Assembly (NCBI GenBank): GCA_963663005.2 | Contig: CAXXHH010000017.1 | Coordinates: forward strand, 1 to 64,000 | Direction of reading: 5' to 3' | DNA: 64,000 nt | Origin: CAINVV01 sp963663005 | GTDB lineage: Bacteria; Bacteroidota; Bacteroidia; Bacteroidales; Prolixibacteraceae | Part shown: piece by piece, positions 13,420 to 23,085 of the stretch | Layout of the letters: every line of letters starts with the position of its first letter | How positions within the stretch are numbered: the stretch's first letter is position 1 | Position numbers and translations under genes: made by a program | The notes under the pieces: model-generated | The model's input: the letters and a program-made list of their open reading frames with translations, nothing else | Databases searched by the model: none | What the model was told of the DNA's origin: nothing

Positions 13420-16314
13420 ATGATTCAAGCTCACGAACGTTTTTTAAAGGAAATAGCAGACTCGCTCTATAAATCCCACGGACAGAGAATATCAGAGTTG
13501 ACATTGGTCTTTCCGAATCGTCGCGCTGGACTGTTTTTCACTGAATATCTGAACAGAATAATCACAGAACCTACTTTTTCTCCGGAGATAATCACAATTC
13601 AGGAGCTTTTTTCGAACATTTCGACTTTGCAAAATGAGGATCCGCTTCACTTAATTTTTCGACTATTCAAAATCTACAAAGAATTAAGCGGATCAAAAGA
13701 GACGTTTGATGAATTTTACCTTTGGGGCGAAATGTTACTTCATGATTTCGATCAGGTGGATAAATACCTGGTAGACGCAGAGTTGTTGTTCACGAATATT
13801 ACTGATCTAAAGGAGATTGATGAGCATTTTAACGACTGGAATGACGACCGCAAAGAGGAAATAAGGAGCTTTTGGGAAAGCCTAAGAAGTGGTGATCAGA
13901 AATATGATCAGAAAGAGTTTATCAGATTATGGCAAATCCTTTACCCTATTTATCAGAGATTTAAAGAAGAACTCCAAAGCCGTAATTTATCGTATGAAGG
14001 AATGCTCTTTCGGGACGCAGTTGAAAACGGTACGAATAAATTGCACTATTATCTCACTGAAAGAGAATTCGTTATTGCTGGCTTCAATGCGTTGAATAGT
14101 TGCGAAAAGAGGTTGTTTCAAGCCTTAAAAGAAAATGGAAACATCCGCTTTTATTGGGATTATGATAACTACTATCTTCAGGACTTCAGTCAGGAAGCTG
14201 GTCTGTTTATGAGAGATAATTTGAAACTGTTTCCGCAACTAGAATTGCCTTATAGTACCGATGGGCTTCAACAGCCCAAAAAATTCGAAATTGTTTATTC
14301 TCCCTCCCAAATAGGGCAGGCTCAAATAGCAGCAAAGGAGATTTCCCAATTAAAAGAACACAGTACTGATTTTGATACCACTGCGATTGTGCTGTGCGAT
14401 GAAGAACTTCTGCTCCCTGTGCTTTCTGCTCTCCCAAAGGATATTGACAAAGTGAACGTCACAATGGGCCTTCCGTTCAAACATACTCCGTTATTGAGTT
14501 TGATTAGCTTATTGATTGCACTCCAAAAGAAGTCCAAAATCGAAGGAAGCAATGTCTTGTTTCATTATAAAAGTGTTATCGATATTTTGAATAATCAGTT
14601 AATTCAATCAGTATATCCATCTGAATGTAAATTGATTGTAGAAAATATTGTTAGAAACAATTTATTTGCGATACCGGAAGTTGAGCTGGCCACGAACGAA
14701 CTATTCCGAATAATTTTTGTGCGTCGGGACACGGTTTCAGAGCTTCCGGATTATTTTCTGGACATCATTCACGCGCTATTCCTTTTCTGGGAAAAAAGCG
14801 GCGGTGAGGACTTTGCCTCCAATTACCAGGAATACCTCTATCAGATGTACCTTTCAGTAAGTAAGTTAAATAACACCCTCTTCACCGAGGGCTCCGAGAT
14901 AATGGGATCCAAAGACTTTCTGACAAAAGATACTTTTTACAAATTTTTGCTTCAATATCTCAGTTCTCTCAGCGTCTCATTTGAAGGTGAACCACTCTCC
15001 GGATTGCAGGTGATGGGAATTTTGGAAACTCGTACCCTTGATTTCCAAAATATAGTGTTACTATCAGTAAATGAGGGAATTATGCCAAAAGCGAATGTGT
15101 CAGGATCGTTTATTCCTTATCATCTTCGCAGGGCGGTTGGATTGCCTACTTTTGAAGAACAGAATGCGATGTACGCTTACTACTTCTACCGTCTGCTTCA
15201 ACGCGCAGAAACTGTGACATTCGTCTATAATTCGGGCAATAACGGAATCCGAACAGGTGAAAAAAGTCGTTTCTTGCATCAGTTGCTCATAGAATCTCCA
15301 TTTGAAATTTCCGAATCGGCTGTTGAAAGCACGATTGATCCCGCACCTTTTTATCCAATAACAATCGAAAAGAAGGGCAAAGTATCAGAAATGCTCAACG
15401 ATTTTTTAGAGCAAGGCAGAAAAATGTCGCCAACCGCTCTCGATCAGTACCTCCAATGTCCTCTAAGCTACTATTTTAAATACATTGCAGGTTTTGTGGA
15501 AGAAGCTGAAGTTTCGGATGAAGTCGATGCCCGAATGTTTGGAACGCTGTATCATTCAGTGATGGAAACGCTTTATCATCCATTTCTGAATAACAGTATT
15601 GAAGAGAATTCGTTAAAGTCTCTTATAGACGACCGACAAAAGATTGAAGATGTTATCAAGGAGGCATTTAGCAAAGAATTATTCAAGTCAGATGCTCCAA
15701 TGGATGATCTTTCTCTGGCAGGTCGGAATATTCTGGTATTTGAGGTGATTATCAAAATGGTTATTCAAACCTTGAAAGTGGATTTGAAAAGAGTGCCGTT
15801 TATTGTTCGTGGATTGGAGTACAAAGCAGATGCGATTCTTCCTTTTTCTGGCGGAAGTAAGGTTGTTCGCATTGGCGGTACAATTGACAGAATTGACTAT
15901 ATATCAGGAGCTACCGAGATTATCGATTACAAAACAGGAGCTACGGAGCATGGCTTTGGATCAGTGGCTGATTTGTTTGATATTCAGGCAAAGAAAAGGA
16001 ATAAAGCTGCCTTTCAGACATTGGTTTATGGTTATATATGGGATAAATTATTTCCCGGGTCGGGGGCGATTTATCCCGGAATCTACGCCCTTAAAAGCAT
16101 TTTCAAAGAAGACTCGATTCGTTTGCGGTGTAAGGTTAATGGCAACACGGATGTTAATTATCAGGATATAAAAAGCGAGTTTGAGCCTTTACTGACGAGT
16201 TTGATTGAAGAGATTTTTGATCAGGAAAAGCCTTTTATCCAGACTACCGTGGAAGAACATTGCCAGTATTGTAACTTCACCTCGATTTGCGGGAAGCAAA
16301 GGGCTCAGTCATGA
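13420..16314 (+). CDS. AddB-like PD-(D/E)XK nuclease / inactivated helicase
   Basis: 964-residue protein of the AddB/RexB type found in Bacteroidetes, expected to act in double-strand break resection with an AddA/RecB-like helicase. The N-terminal helicase part has no P-loop: the first motif is LVFPNRRAGLFF. The C-terminal nuclease shows SPTALDQYLQCPLSYYFKYI, then EIIDYKTGATEHGFG with the DxK catalytic motif, and CQYCNFTSICGKQ. The four cysteines (one before the nuclease, C-x2-C-x5-C after it) match the AddB iron-sulfur staple. ATG start at 13420 follows a 147-base gap divergent from sucA. Its 3' end overlaps convergent trmD by about 10 bases. No AddA partner is in the window. Confidence 0.88.
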   Translation: MIQAHERFLKEIADSLYKSHGQRISELTLVFPNRRAGLFFTEYLNRIITEPTFSPEIITIQELFSNISTLQNEDPLHLIFRLFKIYKELSGSKETFDEFYLWGEMLLHDFDQVDKYLVDAELLFTNITDLKEIDEHFNDWNDDRKEEIRSFWESLRSGDQKYDQKEFIRLWQILYPIYQRFKEELQSRNLSYEGMLFRDAVENGTNKLHYYLTEREFVIAGFNALNSCEKRLFQALKENGNIRFYWDYDNYYLQDFSQEAGLFMRDNLKLFPQLELPYSTDGLQQPKKFEIVYSPSQIGQAQIAAKEISQLKEHSTDFDTTAIVLCDEELLLPVLSALPKDIDKVNVTMGLPFKHTPLLSLISLLIALQKKSKIEGSNVLFHYKSVIDILNNQLIQSVYPSECKLIVENIVRNNLFAIPEVELATNELFRIIFVRRDTVSELPDYFLDIIHALFLFWEKSGGEDFASNYQEYLYQMYLSVSKLNNTLFTEGSEIMGSKDFLTKDTFYKFLLQYLSSLSVSFEGEPLSGLQVMGILETRTLDFQNIVLLSVNEGIMPKANVSGSFIPYHLRRAVGLPTFEEQNAMYAYYFYRLLQRAETVTFVYNSGNNGIRTGEKSRFLHQLLIESPFEISESAVESTIDPAPFYPITIEKKGKVSEMLNDFLEQGRKMSPTALDQYLQCPLSYYFKYIAGFVEEAEVSDEVDARMFGTLYHSVMETLYHPFLNNSIEENSLKSLIDDRQKIEDVIKEAFSKELFKSDAPMDDLSLAGRNILVFEVIIKMVIQTLKVDLKRVPFIVRGLEYKADAILPFSGGSKVVRIGGTIDRIDYISGATEIIDYKTGATEHGFGSVADLFDIQAKKRNKAAFQTLVYGYIWDKLFPGSGAIYPGIYALKSIFKEDSIRLRCKVNGNTDVNYQDIKSEFEPLLTSLIEEIFDQEKPFIQTTVEEHCQYCNFTSICGKQRAQS

Positions 16315-16985
16315 CTTAGTAAGTCGGGCCTTATTGTCCGCGTCCGATCCAATGCCTGCTCCATTTTCCACTCGTCAATCAATTGGTCATTTCCGGATAA
16401 GAGAATGTCCGGAACCTTCCAACCCTTATATTCCGCGGGTCTTGTATAAACTGGTGGAGTCAAAAGTCCATCCTGGAAAGAATCAGTCAGGGCAGAGGTC
16501 TCGTCTGATAAAACGCCCGGGAGTAGCCGGACAATCGCATCAGAAATTATTGCAGCCGCTAGTTCTCCTCCAGTCAGGACATAATCTCCAATAGAAAATT
16601 CTTTCGTAATCAAATGGTCTCTAACACGCTGATCTACACCTTTGTAATGACCACAAAGAATCAGCAGATTCTTTTTCATGGAAAGCTGATTGGCATCCTG
16701 TTGCGTAAACTTTGCTGCATCGGGTGTCAGGAAAATTATCTCGTCGTATTCCCTGGCAGAACTTAGTTCAGAAATGGCCTTATCGATTGGTTCAATCATC
16801 ATTACCATTCCTGCTCCTTTGCTAAATGCGTAATCATCCACTCGTTTGTGCTTATCAGTTGCCCAATCACGAATGTTATGTATGAATATCTCAGCCAATC
16901 CCTTATCCTTTGCCCTTTTCAATATTGAGTGGTTAAAAGGACTTTCCAACAATTCGGGTACAACAGTAAGAATATCTATACGCAT
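16305..16985 (-). CDS. trmD: tRNA (guanine-N1)-methyltransferase TrmD
   Basis: Makes m1G37 in tRNAs reading CNN codons, using S-adenosylmethionine; a trefoil-knot SPOUT enzyme of about 226 residues. Seen: MRIDILTVVPELLESPFNHS at the N-terminus, LCGHYKGVDQRVRDHL and SIGDYVLTGGELAA forming the knot and cofactor site, and RPAEYKGWKVPDILLSGND near the end. Lys replaces the more usual Glu in GHYEGVD. I chose ATG 16985 over an upstream ATG at 17003 because the latter lies inside the probable -7 box at 17001-17008. The 3' end overlaps the AddB-like gene. Confidence 0.94.
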   Translation of the reverse strand: MRIDILTVVPELLESPFNHSILKRAKDKGLAEIFIHNIRDWATDKHKRVDDYAFSKGAGMVMMIEPIDKAISELSSAREYDEIIFLTPDAAKFTQQDANQLSMKKNLLILCGHYKGVDQRVRDHLITKEFSIGDYVLTGGELAAAIISDAIVRLLPGVLSDETSALTDSFQDGLLTPPVYTRPAEYKGWKVPDILLSGNDQLIDEWKMEQALDRTRTIRPDLLSHD

Positions 16986-17000
16986 AAATCGGATTTTTGG

Positions 17001-17008
17001 CAAAGGTA
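17001..17008 (-). promoter_or_regulatory. -7 element of the trmD promoter
   Basis: TACCTTTG on the minus strand fits TAnnTTTG and places transcription start near 16,995. No clear -33 TTTG at 19-21 bases. It decides the trmD start codon. Confidence 0.45.
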
Positions 17009-17128
17009 AAAAATCTCCACACTCTCAGAATCCCTCTATATAAACACTATTTGCAAAAAATTGTGAAAATATGTTTTAGAAACAGTTGACGATAACAGGT
17101 AAATATCTATTTTCGTGCAGAATATATA

Positions 17129-19336
17129 ATGTACATCCATCCTGGCTTAACCGCCGTAATGAAAATGCTGATGAAATCTAATGAATTGAATGATCCTACT
17201 GCCAAACCCAAAAAGGAAAAGCTACCAGTTGTTGAAAATCAGAACGATGAATCCGGAGTTACTCCAGATTCTGTTGTAAATGAGGATGTGGTAGAGGCTG
17301 ATGTCGAGGTTTTGGAAGAGGACCTTGTAACTGAAGAAATTATTTCGGAACCTGTTATTGTCTCTGAGCCTGAAGCGTCTGTGGATGAGATTTCTGCGGA
17401 AAATATTCCTGTGAATACAGAGGCTGATACGACTACCGAGTTACCTGCGGAGGAGATTATTTCTGAAACGGAACCGATTATTTCTCAAACCTCTCATGAA
17501 AATGAATCTGAGTTGACGGAATCAATTCTGCAACATATTCCGGATCATTCGGAAGAAGAAGATGACCCATTTCATGACGATGAGCCGGCGCTGGAAGGTC
17601 AGCCAATTCACGATTATTCTTCCTACAATAAGATCAATCTTATTAATACGCTAAGAAAGATCATCAGCGAAGGGGATGTGGACGTAATAAAACCGCATGC
17701 AGACGCGATTAAAGCTAGTTTCTATAAAATTAGAAATCACGAAATAGGCGAACAGAAGGCTGCATTTATCGCAGAAGGCAATGATGAAGAGTTGTTTCTG
17801 GCAGATACAGATCCTTTTGAACAGGAACTGAAAGATCTTTTCAGAGAATACAAAAATCTAAGATACGAATCCAACAAGAAGCAAGAAGCTGTCAAGGAGG
17901 AAAATTACCTCAAAAAGGCAGAGATCATTGAAGAGATTAAAATGTTGGTGAACCGCGAGAATTCATTGAACAATACTTTTCAGTTATTCAATGAATTACA
18001 GGTAAAATTTAAGGCTATCGGCCAGGTACCGCAATCCAAAGTGAAAGATCTTTGGGAGAATTACCATTATCAGGTCGAACGCTTTTACGATTTCGTCAAG
18101 ATTGACCGCGAATTACGCGACCTCGATCTTAAACGCAATATGGATCAAAAGATGCTTCTTTGTATCAAAGCAGAGGAGTTATCTGGAAAGTCCGAAGAGC
18201 CGTTAGCAACTTTCAAGGAGCTGCAAAAGTTGCACGAATCCTGGAGAGAAATCGGACCGGTTCCCAGAGATCACAAACAAGAATTATGGGATCGTTTTAA
18301 ATTAGCTACCTCTGTTATCAATAAGAGGTATCAGCAGCACTTTGAACAGGAACGTTCCGCTCAAAAAGAGCAACTGCTGAAGAAAATAGAGCTTTGCGAA
18401 AAGGCAGAGGCTCTTTCTACTTTTGTTTCCGATAACCCAAGGGAATGGAATGATGTTACAGAGCAAGTTATTGTACTTCAGGAAGAATGGAAGAAAACTG
18501 GTTTCGGTCCGAGGAAGGAAAATTCCAAAATATGGGATCGCTTCAGGGCGGCTAACGATAACTTTTTTCAGAACAAGCGCAATTTCTGGAATAAAAGTAA
18601 AGAACATCTGCTCCACAATCTTGCACTAAAAGTCGAGATTTGTGAACAAGCCGAAAGGTTGAAAGAAAGTGAAGAATGGAAAGCAACCACCGATCGATTG
18701 ATCACACTTCAGAAAAAGTGGAAAGAGGTTGGTCCGGTACCAAGAAAGCAATCTGAATTAATTTGGAAACGCTTCAGGACTGCTTGTGACGAATTCTTTA
18801 ATAAAAAACAAACGCACTTCTCCGGAGTAACAGGTGATCAGGATGAGAATCTGAAGGCAAAAAAAATCCTGATTTCGGAAGTCGAAGAGTTCAAACCTTC
18901 CGGAAATGTGCAGGATGATCTTTCAGCACTGAAGAAATTTCAGGATCGCTGGGCCGAAATTGGTCACGTTCCATTCCGCAAGAAGGAAGAACTTCAGAAT
19001 AAATACCACGATGCTATTGAGGGTCAGTTCAATAAAATAAAAATGGATGATCAGGATCTGAACCTGATAAAATTCAAATCAAAAATTGAACATCTGGCAT
19101 CCATACCAAGAGGATGGTCTAAAATCAACACTGAACGCGATCGTTATGCCGTTAGATTGAGGCAACTGGAAAGCGACATCAATACTCTTGCAAATAATGT
19201 TGGCTTTTTCGGAACGTCAGAAGGAGCACAATCGTTGATAAGAGGTGTTAACGATCAGATAGACAAGTTAAAATCTCAAATTGATCAGCTTAAATCGAAG
19301 ATGAAAATCATCGATGAACAAGAAGAGATAAATTGA
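17129..19336 (+). CDS. DUF349 domain-containing protein
   Basis: 735-residue soluble protein. The first 160 or so residues are acidic and low in complexity, rich in Glu, Val and Ser. From about residue 190 there follow repeated DUF349 units, each with a WKEVGPVPRK/R-type core: FKAIGQVPQSKVKDLWENYH, WREIGPVPRDHKQELWDRFK, WKKTGFGPRKENSKIWDRFR, WKEVGPVPRKQSELIWKRFR and WAEIGHVPFRKKEELQNKYH. Five units are visible. The C-terminus is a coiled coil (DQIDKLKSQIDQLKSKMK). Function of the family is not established. Start could be 17129, or ATG 17159 or 17165, since the first ten residues look non-native. A terminator follows. Confidence 0.9.
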   Translation: MYIHPGLTAVMKMLMKSNELNDPTAKPKKEKLPVVENQNDESGVTPDSVVNEDVVEADVEVLEEDLVTEEIISEPVIVSEPEASVDEISAENIPVNTEADTTTELPAEEIISETEPIISQTSHENESELTESILQHIPDHSEEEDDPFHDDEPALEGQPIHDYSSYNKINLINTLRKIISEGDVDVIKPHADAIKASFYKIRNHEIGEQKAAFIAEGNDEELFLADTDPFEQELKDLFREYKNLRYESNKKQEAVKEENYLKKAEIIEEIKMLVNRENSLNNTFQLFNELQVKFKAIGQVPQSKVKDLWENYHYQVERFYDFVKIDRELRDLDLKRNMDQKMLLCIKAEELSGKSEEPLATFKELQKLHESWREIGPVPRDHKQELWDRFKLATSVINKRYQQHFEQERSAQKEQLLKKIELCEKAEALSTFVSDNPREWNDVTEQVIVLQEEWKKTGFGPRKENSKIWDRFRAANDNFFQNKRNFWNKSKEHLLHNLALKVEICEQAERLKESEEWKATTDRLITLQKKWKEVGPVPRKQSELIWKRFRTACDEFFNKKQTHFSGVTGDQDENLKAKKILISEVEEFKPSGNVQDDLSALKKFQDRWAEIGHVPFRKKEELQNKYHDAIEGQFNKIKMDDQDLNLIKFKSKIEHLASIPRGWSKINTERDRYAVRLRQLESDINTLANNVGFFGTSEGAQSLIRGVNDQIDKLKSQIDQLKSKMKIIDEQEEIN

Positions 19337-19354
19337 TAATAAGCTTCTTTACTG

Positions 19355-19383
19355 GACCCGCTCCCTTCCAAGAGCGGGTCTTT
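19355..19383 (+). terminator. intrinsic terminator after the DUF349 gene
   Basis: Perfect nine-base G/C-rich stem GACCCGCTC / GAGCGGGTC with an eight-base loop and TTT following. Confidence 0.8.
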
Positions 19384-19482
19384 GATTTAGAATTCAGGCT
19401 ACTTTTTTGTCGCCGGATTCTGCCTTTACGTTTTTTATTCGTTAATTTGCAGCTGTTGAAAACACTTTAAATCACGAAAGTT

Positions 19483-21102
19483 TTGTCTACCACAAAGTAC
19501 ATTTTTGTTACCGGAGGAGTTGCTTCTTCATTGGGAAAGGGTATTATCGCTTCTTCTCTTGCTAAGTTACTTCAGGCCAGGGGGTACAAGGTCACTATTC
19601 AAAAACTTGATCCATATATCAATGTTGATCCGGGTACCCTTAATCCATACGAACACGGGGAATGCTTTGTGACTGAAGATGGTGCAGAGACGGATCTGGA
19701 TCTCGGTCACTACGAACGATTTTTAAATTCTCCGACTTCACAAGCCAATAATGTCACAACCGGACGGATTTACCAATCGGTCATTAATAAAGAGCGCAGA
19801 GGTGATTATCTTGGCAAGACTGTCCAGATAATTCCACATATAACGGATGAAATAAAGCGATACATCAAATTCCTGGGGTCAAAGAAAAAATTCGATGTTG
19901 TGATTTCTGAGATAGGTGGAACGGTGGGGGACATCGAGTCTTTACCTTATATTGAAGCCGTTCGTCAGATGAAGTGGGAACTGGGACAAGATGCGCTGAT
20001 TATTCATTTAACGCTTGTTCCATACTTATCTGCTTCCGGGGAGTTGAAGACAAAGCCTACTCAGCACTCTGTGAAACAACTACTTGAAAATGGCGTTCAG
20101 CCGGACGTGCTTGTATTGCGAACCGAACACCAGCTTACTCCTGATTTAAAAGGAAAAGTTGCTCTCTTCTGCAATGTCAGCAAAGATGCTGTGATTGAAT
20201 CAATCGATGTCTCCACAATCTATGAAGTTCCGATACGGATGAAAGAGGAGAAACTGGATGAGATCGTTCTGAAAAAGCTAGGGTTACCATTAGGTGAAGA
20301 ACCGGATCTCAAGAATTGGAACGAATTTCTTTTCCGATACAAGAATCCAAAGAAAGAGGTTAAGATTGCACTCATCGGTAAGTACGTAGAACTTAGAGAT
20401 GCATATAAATCTATTGCTGAGGCTATTATCCATGCCGGAGCCACAAATGAATGCAAAGTAAAAGTTGAATGGATTCATTCAGAAAAAATCAACGAAGAAA
20501 ATATTGAACGAAAACTTAAAGGTTGTCAGGGCATCCTGATTGCTCCAGGTTTCGGACACAGAGGCATCGAAGGAAAAGTAATCGCTGCGAAATATGCCCG
20601 CGAACTAAAGATCCCATTCTTTGGCATCTGCCTCGGAATGCAAATTGCTGTGATAGAGTTCGCTCGAAATATTCTACATCTGGAGAATGCTGATTCTACT
20701 GAAATGAATCAACTCACCAAATATCCGGTTATTGATTTAATGGATGAGCAAAAAGGAATTATTGACAAGGGTGGAACGATGCGGCTTGGATCATATGACT
20801 GTCAATTGAAGCGAGACTCCAACTCGTATATTGCTTACGGAAAATCGAAAATTTCTGAAAGACATCGTCACCGCTATGAGTTCAACAACAGCTATTTACC
20901 GCAATTTGAAAGAGCAGGTATGAAGGCTGTTGGGTTCAATCCGGATACCAATTTAGTAGAAGTAATTGAGATTCAGGATCATCCTTGGTTTGTGGGTGTT
21001 CAGTTTCACCCCGAGTACAGAAGTACTGTACTTCAGCCACACCCGCTTTTTGTTGCATTTATCAAGGCGGTAATAAAAAATTCTCAAAACATTTCAATTT
21101 AA
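19483..21102 (+). CDS. pyrG: CTP synthase
   Basis: Converts UTP to CTP using ATP and glutamine (or ammonia); 539 residues, normal length. The N-terminal synthetase domain opens KYIFVTGGVASSLGKGI and carries YINVDPGTLNPYEHGECFVT and GTVGDIESLPYIEA. The C-terminal class I amidotransferase domain has GICLGMQIAVIEFA (catalytic Cys) and QFHPEYRST (catalytic His and Glu). The start is TTG at 19483; no ATG or GTG fits, and MSTTKYIFVTGG aligns with the usual N-terminus. yidC follows after 3 bases, so the two genes form one transcription unit. Confidence 0.97.
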   Translation: MSTTKYIFVTGGVASSLGKGIIASSLAKLLQARGYKVTIQKLDPYINVDPGTLNPYEHGECFVTEDGAETDLDLGHYERFLNSPTSQANNVTTGRIYQSVINKERRGDYLGKTVQIIPHITDEIKRYIKFLGSKKKFDVVISEIGGTVGDIESLPYIEAVRQMKWELGQDALIIHLTLVPYLSASGELKTKPTQHSVKQLLENGVQPDVLVLRTEHQLTPDLKGKVALFCNVSKDAVIESIDVSTIYEVPIRMKEEKLDEIVLKKLGLPLGEEPDLKNWNEFLFRYKNPKKEVKIALIGKYVELRDAYKSIAEAIIHAGATNECKVKVEWIHSEKINEENIERKLKGCQGILIAPGFGHRGIEGKVIAAKYARELKIPFFGICLGMQIAVIEFARNILHLENADSTEMNQLTKYPVIDLMDEQKGIIDKGGTMRLGSYDCQLKRDSNSYIAYGKSKISERHRHRYEFNNSYLPQFERAGMKAVGFNPDTNLVEVIEIQDHPWFVGVQFHPEYRSTVLQPHPLFVAFIKAVIKNSQNISI

Positions 21103-21105
21103 TTT

Positions 21106-23028
21106 ATGGATAAGAATACCATTGCAGGACTGGTTCTAATATTTATTATCTTATTTACAGCCAGTTATTTCAATAAGCCTTCCGAAAAGGAAATGGAAAG
21201 GCTAAAGCTAAAAAACGACTCCATTAATATGGCTGAGTTAGCCAACGCAAAGGAGGCGACAAAACAAGCTGAACTATCAGCTATTCAACCTGGTATTTCG
21301 AAAATTGACTCGACGACTGTTCAAAACGAATTATCCAATCTTTATGGAGTTTTCGCGGTAGCGGCAAAAGGGGAAGAAAAATTTATCACCCTGGAAAATA
21401 ACCTAATGAAAGTGGTGCTTTCAAACAAAGGTGGTAAAATATTTTCCGTCGAATTGAAAGACTACAAAAGATATGACGGAACTCCTCTTATCCTTTTTGA
21501 TGGCGAAGGAAACCATTTTGGTCTAAATTTCTTTTCGCAGAACAAGAGTATTCAAACCGATCATTTTTTCTTCCAACCCTCTGTAAAGGAAAGTGTGGTT
21601 AGTGTTGTTGGAACCAAGGTGCCTAAGGGAAAAGAAGGCAGGGAAAAATTCAACAAAGATCTTCCGGGCGAATCCAAGACGGTTTCCATGTTGCTTGACG
21701 CCGGGAATAATATTTCTATTGAATATGTCTACACGCTAAAGCACAATTCCTATTTACTGGATTTCAATATCAAGACTTCCGGAATTAAAAAAGTTGCTGG
21801 TGCAAATTCGGAGTATGTCAATTTCCTTTGGAATATTAACATGCCAAGACAGGAGAAAATGTCTAAATTGGGTGAGAATAATCAATCCACAGTTTACTAT
21901 AAATTTGATAAAGACGTAGTTGACAAACTTGATCTTACCAAGTCAGCATCCAAAACCCTCTCAACCAAAGTAAAATGGGTTGGCTTTAAGCAACAGTTTT
22001 TTTCATCTGTTTTGATTGCAGATCAGTCATTCCTTAATGCACAAATTTCGCATACCAAAAAGGATCTTGACTCATCGTATGTCGCTGAAATGACCGCTGA
22101 CCTTACTATTCCTCTGGATGCGAAAGGAAATGAGATCTTCTCTTCAAAAATCTTTTTTGGTCCAAACCAGTACAATACCTTGAACCAGTTTGATTTGGGT
22201 ATGGAGGAGCAACTGTCTCTTGGGTGGACAGTTATTGGATGGGTCAACAAATGGATCGTGATTCCGGCATTCGACTTCTTACGCCGCTATATTGGCAATT
22301 TCGGCTTGATAATATTATTGCTGACAATATATATTAAGCTTATAACATTGATTTTCACCTACAGATCATATATTTCTCAGGCCAAGATGAGGCTCTTAAA
22401 ACCCGAAATAGAAGAGATCCAGAAAAAATATGGTGAAGATAAAAAACTGGAATCACAACAGGCGGTAATGGCATTCTACAAAAAGGCGGGCGTGAACCCA
22501 TTGGGAGGCTGTTTGCCAATGCTTCTGCAAATGCCTATTTTGATTGCAATGTTCTATTTCTTCCCCATATCTATTGAACTCAGACAACAAAGTTTCTTAT
22601 GGGCAACAGACTTGTCTTCCTTCGACTCCATAGCGAAATTGCCATTCACAATTCCTTTTTATGGAAATCATGTGAGTCTGTTTTGTTTGCTTATGACGGT
22701 TACAAACATCTTCTATGTGAAATATAATAATGAGATGACTGGTGCGGGAACACAACAGATGCCTGGTATGAAAACCATGATGTATATGATGCCTGTGATG
22801 TTCTTGTTCATCTTTAATAGTTATGCTGCCGGATTAAGTTTGTACTATTTCTTATCCCTGGTTCTGACTTTTGTACAAATGTATGTCTTCAAAAAATTGA
22901 TCAATGAAGATAAAATCCACGCTCAACTCAAGGCCAAGCAGAAGATACCGGTTACCAAATCCAAATTCCAGACCAGACTGGAAGAGATGGCAAAACAAAA
23001 GGCTATAGCCGATAAAAAGAAACGATAA
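21106..23028 (+). CDS. yidC: membrane protein insertase YidC
   Basis: Inserts and folds inner-membrane proteins with or without SecYEG; 640 residues. The first transmembrane segment is AGLVLIFIILFTASYF (residues 8-23). A large periplasmic beta-domain spans about 60-370. The conserved Oxa1 domain holds NFGLIILLLTIYIKLITLIF, AVMAFYKKAGVNPLGGCLPM, LLQMPILIAMFYFFP and a C-terminal pair of hydrophobic helices (MMYMMPVMFLFIFNSYAAGL). It ends in a basic tail KQKAIADKKKR, typical of ribosome contact. Co-transcribed with pyrG; a 24-bp hairpin terminates the unit. Confidence 0.97.
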   Translation: MDKNTIAGLVLIFIILFTASYFNKPSEKEMERLKLKNDSINMAELANAKEATKQAELSAIQPGISKIDSTTVQNELSNLYGVFAVAAKGEEKFITLENNLMKVVLSNKGGKIFSVELKDYKRYDGTPLILFDGEGNHFGLNFFSQNKSIQTDHFFFQPSVKESVVSVVGTKVPKGKEGREKFNKDLPGESKTVSMLLDAGNNISIEYVYTLKHNSYLLDFNIKTSGIKKVAGANSEYVNFLWNINMPRQEKMSKLGENNQSTVYYKFDKDVVDKLDLTKSASKTLSTKVKWVGFKQQFFSSVLIADQSFLNAQISHTKKDLDSSYVAEMTADLTIPLDAKGNEIFSSKIFFGPNQYNTLNQFDLGMEEQLSLGWTVIGWVNKWIVIPAFDFLRRYIGNFGLIILLLTIYIKLITLIFTYRSYISQAKMRLLKPEIEEIQKKYGEDKKLESQQAVMAFYKKAGVNPLGGCLPMLLQMPILIAMFYFFPISIELRQQSFLWATDLSSFDSIAKLPFTIPFYGNHVSLFCLLMTVTNIFYVKYNNEMTGAGTQQMPGMKTMMYMMPVMFLFIFNSYAAGLSLYYFLSLVLTFVQMYVFKKLINEDKIHAQLKAKQKIPVTKSKFQTRLEEMAKQKAIADKKKR

Positions 23029-23032
23029 TCTC

Positions 23033-23085
23033 AGAATAAGTCATAAAAAAAGCGTCTATTTGACGCTTTTTTTATGACTTATTCT
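23033..23085. terminator. two-way terminator between yidC and ribH, 24-bp perfect stem
   Basis: Bases 23033-23056 pair without mismatch with 23062-23085 around a TATTT loop. The core AAAAAAAGCGTC / GACGCTTTTTTT gives a T-run on both strands, so it can end both yidC and the convergent ribH. Its right arm covers the ribH stop codon. Confidence 0.9.
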
